Positions 6,344-12,469 of a stretch of DNA of 13,029 nucleotides are shown here, piece by piece. The translations under genes and the position numbers were made by a program. The notes under the pieces were generated by a model. It did not search any database, was not told where the DNA came from, and worked only from the letters and a program-made list of their open reading frames with translations. Within the stretch, counting starts at the first letter, position 1, and every line of letters starts with the position of its first letter. The stretch comes from Vicinamibacteria bacterium (GTDB taxonomy: Bacteria; Acidobacteriota; Vicinamibacteria; Vicinamibacterales; 2-12-FULL-66-21), in contig JAICSD010000073.1 of the NCBI GenBank assembly GCA_025937075.1, positions 1-13,029 of the forward strand. Direction: 5' to 3'.

Positions 6344-7144
6344 TCAGGAACGAGCGCAATGCGGAAGCGCGCGAACGGCGATCCCGGCGTGCTCGAGTCC
6401 GGCGCGGATGCGGCGTGCCAGTTCGGCGGCCCCCTGCGTGTCGCCGTGCACGCAGATCGTATCGATCCGCATGCGGATCTCCTCACCGCTGGACGTCAGC
6501 ACCACACCGTCGCGCGCCATGCGGACCGCGCGATCGACGACGGCATCGGCGTCGTGGATGACCGCGCCGGGAGTCGTGCGTGGCGTGAGAGAACCGTCCG
6601 CCTGATACGCGCGATCCGCGAAGCCTTCGGCGGCCACGCGCAGGCCCGCATCGCGCGCGGCACCGGTCATCGGCGAGTTCGGCAGCCCGAACATCGTGAG
6701 CTCGGGATCGAACGCGAGGATCGCCCGCACAATCGCGTCCGCAAGCGGGCGGTCGCGCGCCGCCATGTTGTACAGCGCGCCGTGCGCCTTCACGTGCCGC
6801 AGCGCCATGCCTTCGGCGCGCGCGATCGCGGAGAGCGCCCCTATCTGTGCGAGTACGAAGTCCTCGACGTCCCGGGGATCCAATTTCATCTCCCGCCTCC
6901 CGAACCCTTGCAGATCCGGAAATCCGGGGTGCGCACCGAGGGCCACACCGGCGTCGCGAGCAAGGCGCACCGTGCGTCGCATCACGGACGGGTCGCCCGC
7001 GTGCGCCCCGCATGCGACGTTCGCCGACGTGATGTGCGGCATCACCGCTTCGTCGGTTCCCATCGGCCACGGCCCGAACGATTCGCCGAGATCGCAGTTG
7101 AGGTCGATTTCCACGATTCGTGTCGCGGAAGCGGATGCTATCAC
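6344..7144 (-). CDS. pxpA: 5-oxoprolinase subunit A (LamB/YcsF family)
   Basis: PxpA is a subunit of the prokaryotic 5-oxoprolinase, which with PxpB and PxpC opens 5-oxoproline to glutamate using ATP. The family signature is at the N-terminus: VEIDLNCDLGESFGPW, then MPHITSANVACGAHAGDP, GAHPGFPD, HVKAHGALYN, ADRAYQADGSLTPR and CVHGDTQGA. The GTG at 7144 gives 266 residues. It has GAGG close by and a TATACG box 7 nt upstream. An internal GTG at 7114 would start at VEIDLN, which is where E. coli PxpA begins, so the extra 10 residues may not be translated. No pxpB or pxpC is visible in the window; the next gene is an MFS transporter. Divergent from the EXORDIUM-like gene. Confidence 0.93.
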   Translation of the reverse strand: MIASASATRIVEIDLNCDLGESFGPWPMGTDEAVMPHITSANVACGAHAGDPSVMRRTVRLARDAGVALGAHPGFPDLQGFGRREMKLDPRDVEDFVLAQIGALSAIARAEGMALRHVKAHGALYNMAARDRPLADAIVRAILAFDPELTMFGLPNSPMTGAARDAGLRVAAEGFADRAYQADGSLTPRTTPGAVIHDADAVVDRAVRMARDGVVLTSSGEEIRMRIDTICVHGDTQGAAELARRIRAGLEHAGIAVRALPHCARS

Positions 7145-7151
7145 CCGACCT

Positions 7152-7159
7152 CGTATAAT
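7152..7159. promoter_or_regulatory. overlapping divergent -10 boxes for pxpA and the EXORDIUM-like gene
   Basis: TATAAT (7154-7159) is a consensus -10 on the plus strand, about 50 nt before the 7210 ATG. On the minus strand TATACG (7157-7152) overlaps it and ends 7 nt before the pxpA GTG. Neither side has a strong -35, which fits a symmetric -10 core opened from both strands. Confidence 0.5.
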
Positions 7160-7209
7160 CCTCCCTCGCTCGTTCGAACACGGAGACCCAACCCACAGGA
7201 GGGAGCACT

Positions 7210-8136
7210 ATGCGGCGTCTTGCAATCCTCGTTGTCGGAATTGGCACGGCGGGCGCGATCTGCGCCGCCGCAATGGTCACGATTCGCGCGGAGCAGCACG
7301 ATGTGAGTCGGCTGGACGCGCAGAATCCGCGCATGGGCGGCATTCACTGGGCGCGCGGCCAGGCACCCGCGGCGCGACCGACCAAGTCGCCAAATCTCAT
7401 CTATCACGGCGGCCCCGTCATGAACGCCGGGGCTTATGTTGAGCCGATCTACTGGGGCCCCAGGTGGGGGGACGCCACCTTTGTCGCCGACAAGATCGAG
7501 GGGCTCAAGGACTTCTATTCAACAATCGGGGGGTCGAATTACGCGGCGACGAACACGGAATACACGGATTCGACAGGCGCGGTCAGTGATTCGGTGGCGT
7601 TCGGCGAGTACCACCTGGACACCACCGACGCACCGACCAGCGGTAACCAGACGTCGCCGATACTGGCGGAAGTCTGCAAAGTCGCGACGAACCTCGTGTC
7701 GAATGGCTACTACCCGGTCTATGTTGACTCCCCACGCGGGCATTCGCGCTTCTGCGCCTGGCACAGCGCAGGCACGTGTCCGACGGGCCAAACCGTCCAG
7801 TTTGCCTTCTTCTACAATCTCGACGGCGATCGGGGATGCGATCCCGAAGATACGTTGAGCCAACACAGCCAGGGACTTGCGGCGCTCGCAAACGTCAGCG
7901 GCCACGAGCTGTCGGAGGCGTTGACCGATCCGCATCTCAACGCGTGGTACGACGCCAACGGCGAGGAGAACTCGGACAAGTGCGCCTGGACGTTCGGAAC
8001 GCCGCTTCTCAGGTTCTCGGGACAATCGGAGTGGAAGATTCAGGGCAACTGGTCGAACCGCGCGTACAACGATCGAAGCGGCTACCCCAACTCCGGCGGG
8101 TTGCTTGGGTGCATCGACGGCGGGAATTTCCGGTAG
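7210..8136 (+). CDS. secreted EXORDIUM/PHI-1-like (phosphate-induced protein 1 family) protein
   Basis: This 308-residue protein has an N-terminal signal peptide or anchor (residues 1-27). The mature part opens with PNLIYHGGPVMNAGAYVEPIYWGP (split here: NLIYHGGPVM at 62-71, YVEPIYWGP at 76-84), the hallmark opening of PHI-1/EXORDIUM-like proteins, followed by FYSTIGGSNY, FCAWHS at 181-186 and VQFAFFYN. A GHELSEALTDP segment at 231-241 holds His232, Glu233 and Glu236, and NAWYDANGEENSDKCAWTFG follows. Six cysteines (156, 182, 190, 210, 258, 301) suggest disulfides in an extracellular protein. The HExxE motif looks metalloprotease-like but I cannot tell whether it is catalytic. AGGAGGG (7197-7203) sits 6 nt before the ATG, the strongest ribosome binding site in the window. 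Its own promoter and terminator make it a single-gene unit. Confidence 0.72.
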   Translation: MRRLAILVVGIGTAGAICAAAMVTIRAEQHDVSRLDAQNPRMGGIHWARGQAPAARPTKSPNLIYHGGPVMNAGAYVEPIYWGPRWGDATFVADKIEGLKDFYSTIGGSNYAATNTEYTDSTGAVSDSVAFGEYHLDTTDAPTSGNQTSPILAEVCKVATNLVSNGYYPVYVDSPRGHSRFCAWHSAGTCPTGQTVQFAFFYNLDGDRGCDPEDTLSQHSQGLAALANVSGHELSEALTDPHLNAWYDANGEENSDKCAWTFGTPLLRFSGQSEWKIQGNWSNRAYNDRSGYPNSGGLLGCIDGGNFR

Positions 8137-8261
8137 CGGTGCGAGAACAAAATTGTGATCGAGCAAACGATTTCTGCAATCGGGCCCGGGGCAGATCTGC
8201 GGAAATCCTTGGAAAATCGAGAGGTACGGGCCTTGCTCAACAGCTAGGCGCTGGCGGCCTG

Positions 8262-8350
8262 TATATTTACGGCAGGGAGCCGTGAGTTGCTGGGGAGCCG
8301 GGTCGCCCGCAATAACCTGGGCACCGTCGAGAGGCGGTGCCCTTTTTCTT
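8262..8350 (+). ncRNA. possible short RNA ending at the 8319-8347 terminator
   Basis: TATATT at 8262-8267, preceded by TG, could start an RNA of about 75-80 nt. It would contain a GGGAGCC/GGGGAGCC direct repeat, a small CGGG-UCG-CCCG hairpin and the terminator. There is no convincing -35 and no family I recognise. The alternative is that this is only the 3' untranslated region of the upstream gene. Confidence 0.22.
8319..8347 (+). terminator. intrinsic terminator after the EXORDIUM-like gene
   Basis: GGGCACCG (8319-8326) and CGGTGCCC (8335-8342) form a perfect 8-bp stem with an 8-nt loop, followed by TTTTTCTT. It is the clearest terminator in the window. It lies 183 bp past the plus-strand stop, and the converging minus-strand gene ends at 8382 without an equivalent T-run. 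Confidence 0.82.
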
Positions 8351-8381
8351 TGTCCGCGGACTTGCGCGGAATATGCGGGCG

Positions 8382-9524
8382 CTAGACGGCCGCGCCTTCG
8401 GGATACTGGAGCGCCAACCGGAGTTCCTTCGCGAGGGAATCCACGGTTGTCCCGCCGCGCTTCCAGGCACCCTCCGTCTCGAACCGCAGATCGCCAATCC
8501 GGCGTCCCCAGGGTGAGATGACGCGGCCGATGGCGCGGAAGTCCGTGCGGTCCGCGTGCTCCTGGTCGAGCCGGCGAACGACGTCCGGCGCAACGCGGAC
8601 GAACGCGCGCAGCGCCGTTGCGCTCTTGATGCTGTATTTCCGGCCGTTCCAGGCGGCGCCGAACACTTGCGCCACTTGCTTCAGATAGTTGACGAAGAAC
8701 TTCTTCGACTCCTCGCGGAACGCGTCTCCCTTGCTGCCCGCTCCAAACGCGTCGCCGGCGAAGAGCTTCTTCAGCTCCTGGGCGAGCGGCGCCTGCGCCA
8801 CCCGGCCGCTGCCGACCCCGAGCAGCTTGATCTCGCCGTAGAGCGGCGAGTCTTCGCGATCGTTCAGCGCGCGCACGACATCGTGGGCCGCCGCGAGATT
8901 CTCGTCGCGATACAACTGACGGCCGGACAGCGACACGAGGTGCGACGCGTTCAGCCGCGTGTGCTTTGCGTTGATCGTGACGAACATCTGGACGACGTGA
9001 TCTTCGGGCAGACGATCGAAAATCACCGCAGGCACCGTGAAGCGATCGCTGCCGAAACGATCGATGTCCGCGTGGAGCGCAAGCAGCCTGTGCTGGCCAT
9101 CGATGGCGCGGAGGATGCCTTCCCGCTCCGGCACCTTCAGCATGCCGAGCGGCGAGTCGTCCTCGACGGGCTCGAACTTCAACGGCTCGTCGCAGGAGAT
9201 GATGACCGCCCCCGCGATGGACGGAAGGTCGCGCGCCTGCCGGCACTGTTCGTAATACTGGACGAGCTCGTCGATCTTCCGCCGGATGATCTGCCGCTGG
9301 TACGCCTTCTCGCTCGAGGCGATGCGGCGTTCGAGCAGATCCCAGTTCACCTTGGAAGGAGCCGGCGGCGCGTTGCGGCGGCGCCCGCCGCGCACAGGCT
9401 GAGCCTGCTCGCCATAGCTCAGAACCTCGAAGCGGACGAGCTTGTCGATGTCATTGGCCGACAGGGACGCCTGGTAGAACTGCACGCCGAACTGCTGCAT
9501 CCGGATTGCGGCGACGCTGATCAA
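8382..9524 (-). CDS. DGQHR-domain protein (DndB-like)
   Basis: This 380-residue protein carries the DGQHR motif (residues 142-146, AIDGQHRLLAL), which defines the family containing DndB, the repressor of phosphorothioate DNA-modification operons. After it, FVTINAKHTRLNASHLVSLS at 181-200 matches the conserved FxxIN-x-K segment of these proteins. There are no transmembrane helices, and a basic, proline-containing insert lies at 45-55. Neighbouring genes include no dndACDE, restriction or sulfur-transfer gene, so it is an orphan and a Dnd role is not supported here. The start is TTG 9524: GGAGGG (9528-9533) is just upstream and a good promoter lies 20 nt further. ATG 9500 is the alternative but lacks a ribosome binding site. 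Confidence 0.82.
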   Translation of the reverse strand: MISVAAIRMQQFGVQFYQASLSANDIDKLVRFEVLSYGEQAQPVRGGRRRNAPPAPSKVNWDLLERRIASSEKAYQRQIIRRKIDELVQYYEQCRQARDLPSIAGAVIISCDEPLKFEPVEDDSPLGMLKVPEREGILRAIDGQHRLLALHADIDRFGSDRFTVPAVIFDRLPEDHVVQMFVTINAKHTRLNASHLVSLSGRQLYRDENLAAAHDVVRALNDREDSPLYGEIKLLGVGSGRVAQAPLAQELKKLFAGDAFGAGSKGDAFREESKKFFVNYLKQVAQVFGAAWNGRKYSIKSATALRAFVRVAPDVVRRLDQEHADRTDFRAIGRVISPWGRRIGDLRFETEGAWKRGGTTVDSLAKELRLALQYPEGAAV

Positions 9525-9543
9525 TGGCCCTCCAGTAGCACTG

Positions 9544-9572
9544 TTTATATTGTGTCAGCGTCAGAATCACAA
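9544..9572 (-). promoter_or_regulatory. sigma70-type promoter of the DGQHR gene
   Basis: On the minus strand TTGTGA (9567-9572) and TATAAA (9544-9549) are separated by exactly 17 nt. The predicted start near 9537 leaves a leader of about 13 nt holding the GGAGGG site. The spacer contains CTGAC twice in tandem (CTGACGCTGAC), a possible protein-binding site. Confidence 0.65.
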
Positions 9573-9694
9573 GCGTTTCACAGGGCAGATGAGGCGCTGC
9601 CGCAAGCCGCTGGAGTTGCTGGGGTTACACGTGCAGTTCGGGCTGGCCGGGAGGGCGTTCCCCCGGAGTCGACGAATCGGGCGGCGATTGCGCT

Positions 9695-9892
9695 CTACCG
9701 AAGAACGGCTTCGGCGATGACGCCGAGCACCGCGAGTATCGAGACGGCGATGAGCACCCAGGAAGTAATCAGGCTGACGGCGTCCAGCAGATCCTCTGCG
9801 TACGGATGCTCTGCGTGCGGAGAGATGAGGGAGCGAAGCAGCAACCGCTCGTCCTCAATCCATGCCGGCAACGCTAACGCCTTGAGTTTCAT
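9695..9892 (-). CDS. small single-span membrane protein
   Basis: This 65-residue protein starts at ATG 9892, which has an AGGGGGAT ribosome binding site about 6 nt upstream; a longer version from further upstream lacks one. The soluble N-terminal half (ALPAWIEDERLLLRSLISPH) is followed by a hydrophobic helix from about residue 42 to 62 (AVSLITSWVLIAVSILAVLG then VIAEAV), ending in Arg. No family is recognised. It follows the acetyltransferase by 84 bp, with a hairpin in between, and precedes the DGQHR gene, all on the minus strand. A regulatory or scaffold role in the membrane is possible but unsupported. Confidence 0.6.
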   Translation of the reverse strand: MKLKALALPAWIEDERLLLRSLISPHAEHPYAEDLLDAVSLITSWVLIAVSILAVLGVIAEAVLR

Positions 9893-9926
9893 ACTGATCC
9901 CCCTTGTTCGAACCAACCACCTCTGA

Positions 9927-9948
9927 GGATCGACGCAAAGGTCGATCC
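9927..9948 (-). terminator. perfect hairpin between acetyltransferase and small membrane protein
   Basis: GGATCGAC (9927-9934) and GTCGATCC (9941-9948) form an 8-bp stem with a 6-nt loop. No T-run follows on the minus strand, so it may be an RNA-processing or stabilising hairpin rather than a true intrinsic terminator. Confidence 0.35.
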
Positions 9949-9976
9949 AATCGGAATCCCATTGAACAGGCTGATT

Positions 9977-11074
9977 TCACCCGATCGCTTGCCCGGCGTC
10001 GCCTCGGGGCGACATCTGAAGCGGTCTCCCCGTCGTCCACCACCGGACGAGCCAGTTCTTCGCTACGACCAGGAAGATGATGAACAGGCAGAACAGCCCG
10101 AGTGCCGCCCAGGCCTGAGCCAATGATAGCGCGCCGTGAATGGGCGTGGAGGGGAGCCCGTAAACCATCTCCACGTGGATCCAGTACACGAACAGCGAAT
10201 GCAGTCCCAGAAGCTGAAGAGGACTCCATCGCGTCCCCGCCGTCGGGCGCCGTTCCCAGAGGTATCCGGCTGCGACCGCTACCATCATCACACCGAGCCG
10301 GAGGAAGAAGAAGCACGGAGAGCTCGTCCAGAAGTCGGAGCGCGAATACGGCGAGGGCAGGAACGAGGCGCCATACGCCATCGCGGCGAGCGCGAAGCCT
10401 CCGGCCGCAAGCGCGGCGTTCACGCGCGCCTCGGTGGCCCGATCGCGCGCGGCGTCGATGAAGAGCCCGATGGCCGCACCGGCCGGAACGAACGCCGCCC
10501 ACGGGAAGATCGCAAAATTCGTGAGGCCGCGTACCGGGCGGATATATCCCTCCAGGAAATCAGGCAGCATCGCGACAAGCGGTGCGGCACGCACGATTGG
10601 TGTCGCAAGCGCGATTGCAATCGTCAGCGCCGTGAATGCCGCCGCGCGCGCGCGGCGCGTCTCGAGAGCGCCCCACACCCATGCGCACAGCGCGATCGCC
10701 GGTCCCATCAGGTTGAGAATGTCGATCTTCAGCAGCGCGCGAGGCGACGAATGGCTGATGACAAACGCCTGAAACCGGAAGACGAACGCGAGCAGGAAGA
10801 TCTCGAGACCACGTTTGCGCACGGCGGCAGCCGCGCGGCGCATGTCGCCAGTGCGCCGCGTCTTCGATCCGGCGGAGAGCGACACGGCAATCCCGGCGAA
10901 GAACAGGAACAGCGGCGCGCCGAAGCCGCCGAGGATCAGCGACCAGCCGAACCACGGCGAGCTGCGATCCGCCGCGCGCGTCCAGCTGTCGATCACGTGC
11001 GCTTCGATCATGATGAGCACGGCAATGCCGCGCATCAGATCGAGATACGTGCGCCGCCCCGGCGACGAGGTCAT
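9977..11074 (-). CDS. membrane acetyltransferase, DUF1624/HGSNAT-like
   Basis: This 365-residue polytopic membrane protein resembles the heparan-alpha-glucosaminide N-acetyltransferase (HGSNAT/DUF1624) family, which moves an acetyl group from cytosolic acetyl-CoA across the membrane to a sugar amine. The N-terminal signature is RTYLDLMRGIAVLIMIEAHV at about 8-27, whose His is the family's candidate acetyl-carrying residue. It continues with GGFGAPLFLFFAGIAVSLSAG, a series of about ten hydrophobic helices, and LLGLHSLFVYWIHVEMVYG near the C-terminus. Its physiological acceptor is unknown; bacterial relatives may act on cell-wall or glycan sugars. The ATG at 11074 overlaps the OsmC-like stop as ATGA, which fixes the start and implies coupled translation. 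Confidence 0.8.
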   Translation of the reverse strand: MTSSPGRRTYLDLMRGIAVLIMIEAHVIDSWTRAADRSSPWFGWSLILGGFGAPLFLFFAGIAVSLSAGSKTRRTGDMRRAAAAVRKRGLEIFLLAFVFRFQAFVISHSSPRALLKIDILNLMGPAIALCAWVWGALETRRARAAAFTALTIAIALATPIVRAAPLVAMLPDFLEGYIRPVRGLTNFAIFPWAAFVPAGAAIGLFIDAARDRATEARVNAALAAGGFALAAMAYGASFLPSPYSRSDFWTSSPCFFFLRLGVMMVAVAAGYLWERRPTAGTRWSPLQLLGLHSLFVYWIHVEMVYGLPSTPIHGALSLAQAWAALGLFCLFIIFLVVAKNWLVRWWTTGRPLQMSPRGDAGQAIG

Positions 11075-11481
11075 GCGACCGGCGTGACGGTGATGCGCGT
11101 GGTGAGCGCGATGTCCTGACGCATGGAGTGCCACACCGAGCAGTACTTCTCGTGCGAGAGATCAATCGCGCGCTGCACCTGCGCCTCCGGGACGGTGCCC
11201 GTGACCGCAAACGCGATGTCCACCGTCAGGAGCCGATGGGGATCGTCTGGCGCACGCGTCGCGGTCAGCGACAGCGCCAGGCCGCGCAGATCGTGCCGTC
11301 CTTTGCGGAGGATGTGCACGACGTCCATCCCCATGCATCCTGCCAGCGCGAGCGCGAGCGTCTGCACGGGCGACGGCCCCGCGTTGCCCGCGCTGTCGAG
11401 CGTCATCGATGCGGCGCCCGTGCGGCCGCCGAATACGAGGTCATGTTCCCAGACGAGATCGATCTCGATTGGAGGTTTCAT
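11071..11481 (-). CDS. OsmC-family protein
   Basis: This 136-residue protein belongs to the OsmC/Ohr superfamily of thiol-dependent peroxidases, closest to the YhfA-like branch. The two reactive cysteines are Cys49 (LALAGCMGMDVVHIL) and Cys114 (HEKYCSVWHSM). The N-terminal EHDLVFGGRTGAASMTLDS provides the conserved acidic and Arg positions. ATG 11481 matches the family start; upstream in-frame codons lie inside or just after the FTR1 gene end and would add a basic, non-conserved tail. There is no clear Shine-Dalgarno. It begins 31 nt after the iron permease stop and ends overlapping the acetyltransferase start. Placement behind an iron permease fits oxidative-stress defence. Confidence 0.88.
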   Translation of the reverse strand: MKPPIEIDLVWEHDLVFGGRTGAASMTLDSAGNAGPSPVQTLALALAGCMGMDVVHILRKGRHDLRGLALSLTATRAPDDPHRLLTVDIAFAVTGTVPEAQVQRAIDLSHEKYCSVWHSMRQDIALTTRITVTPVA

Positions 11482-11512
11482 CAATCGTGGCGCTCGGCGA
11501 GTTCCGCGCGCG

Positions 11513-12274
11513 CTAGGCCGCCTGCGAGCGATAGCCGTGCTGGCGGCCGAACAGCGACGCAACCGCAAGCAACGCGAGCGGCAGCACGACGAGAAGATAC
11601 GTCAGGTAGTGGCCGTAGAGGCCGTCGGGTCCCCACGCCTCGGTACTGTCGTGGATGGCCTGGCTGAAGGGAAGCAGGCGCTGCTCCGACATCTCGTGCA
11701 CGCCATGAATCGCGAGCTGCACGACGAACACGAACAGGAAGATCGCGGTCACTTGAAAGAACACGCCGAGGTTGATGCGGTGCCCATAGCGCGACCACAG
11801 CCAGGCGACGCCCGCGGCGCCGGCCACGCCCAGACTGGCGCCGGCGACGAGGTTCAGCGTCTCGCGCAGCTGCAGGAGCAGCAGCGCTGTTTCCATCCCC
11901 TCGCGCGTGATCATGAGGACCGTGAACAGAAAGACGCCGAGGAACGCGGCGCGGCCGGTGCGCAGGCTCGACCTGGACAGCCGCCCTTCGATATCCCCCT
12001 TCATGCGACGCCCCGCGCGCCACATGTGCACGACCATCCACGTTACGGAGATCGCGGCAACGAGCGCCAGCGGACCATCGAGCATCTCCTGATTCGCCGC
12101 GTTGTAGAGGAGATAGCCTCCGAACAGGCTGAGCGCGACCGACGCGACGATGCCCCACTGGACCGCAGGCACGAGCTCCCGCCGCTGAGTCTTCCTCAAA
12201 TACGCGAGGCTGATCGCGACGATGAGAAACGCCTCGAGGCCTTCCCGAAGAGTGATGACGAATGCCTGCAGCAT
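11513..12274 (-). CDS. FTR1-family iron permease
   Basis: This is a 253-residue, roughly seven-helix membrane protein with the two REXXE iron-binding motifs of the FTR1 family: REGLE at residues 10-14 in helix 1 and REGME at 124-128. FTR1-type permeases (yeast Ftr1, bacterial EfeU) import iron, usually with an oxidase or periplasmic partner. No EfeO, EfeB or multicopper oxidase gene is visible within the window. The start is ATG 12274, because MLQAFVITLREGLE is the family's beginning. A longer in-frame TTG version (12328) would translate through the palindromic element, so it is unlikely. The SD-like AAAGAG touches the ATG and is poorly spaced. It leads a minus-strand set with OsmC and the acetyltransferase. 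Confidence 0.9.
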   Translation of the reverse strand: MLQAFVITLREGLEAFLIVAISLAYLRKTQRRELVPAVQWGIVASVALSLFGGYLLYNAANQEMLDGPLALVAAISVTWMVVHMWRAGRRMKGDIEGRLSRSSLRTGRAAFLGVFLFTVLMITREGMETALLLLQLRETLNLVAGASLGVAGAAGVAWLWSRYGHRINLGVFFQVTAIFLFVFVVQLAIHGVHEMSEQRLLPFSQAIHDSTEAWGPDGLYGHYLTYLLVVLPLALLAVASLFGRQHGYRSQAA

Positions 12275-12291
12275 CTCTTTCGTGAGCGCAT

Positions 12292-12348
12292 TTTCGTAGC
12301 GCGGCACCTCAGTGCCGCGGACGCGCAACTGAGTTGCGCGCTACGAAA
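12292..12348. repeat. composite palindromic element: outer stem enclosing two hairpins
   Basis: TTTCGTAGC (12292-12300) and GCTACGAAA (12340-12348) form a 9-bp outer stem. Inside are GCGGCAC/GTGCCGC (12301-12307, 12312-12318) with loop CTCA, and CGCGCAAC/GTTGCGCG (12322-12329, 12333-12340) with loop TGA. The whole can fold as a three-way junction or cruciform. The second hairpin shares its arms with 4702-4721. Confidence 0.8.
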
Positions 12349-12435
12349 CGCCCCGTTCCGCAGTGTAGTTCCCACAACTCCGACCAGTCAAGTCGGCTAT
12401 CCATACCCACGCAAAGACTTCTGCCGCCTGGAGTT

Positions 12436-12464
12436 CTGGCATTCGGCTGGAGTGAGACTAGTAT
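12436..12464 (+). promoter_or_regulatory. possible promoter of the M19 dipeptidase gene
   Basis: CTGGCA (12436-12441) and TAGTAT (12459-12464) are separated by 17 nt. The -10 ends only 5 nt before the ATG, so a transcript from it would be leaderless or nearly so. The nearest GGAG is too far upstream to serve as a ribosome binding site. Confidence 0.4.
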
Positions 12465-12469
12465 TTCGT

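Noticed and set aside
4898..7306. Very long plus-strand open frame opposite the MFS and pxpA genes
   Set aside because: The protein is Arg/His/Pro-rich low complexity without any domain, while the minus strand encodes two well-conserved families. It is an antisense artefact of high GC.
8352..8361. GTCCGCGGAC 10-bp palindrome near the DGQHR gene end
   Set aside because: Short and GC-rich, expected by chance in sequence of this composition, with no second copy noticed.
7519..9246. Long minus-strand open frame spanning the EXORDIUM-like and DGQHR regions
   Set aside because: It lies antisense to one recognised gene and in another frame of the other, and its sequence has no recognisable domain.
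12275..12328. N-terminal extension of FTR1 from TTG 12328
   Set aside because: It would translate half of the palindromic element; the family begins at the ATG at 12274.
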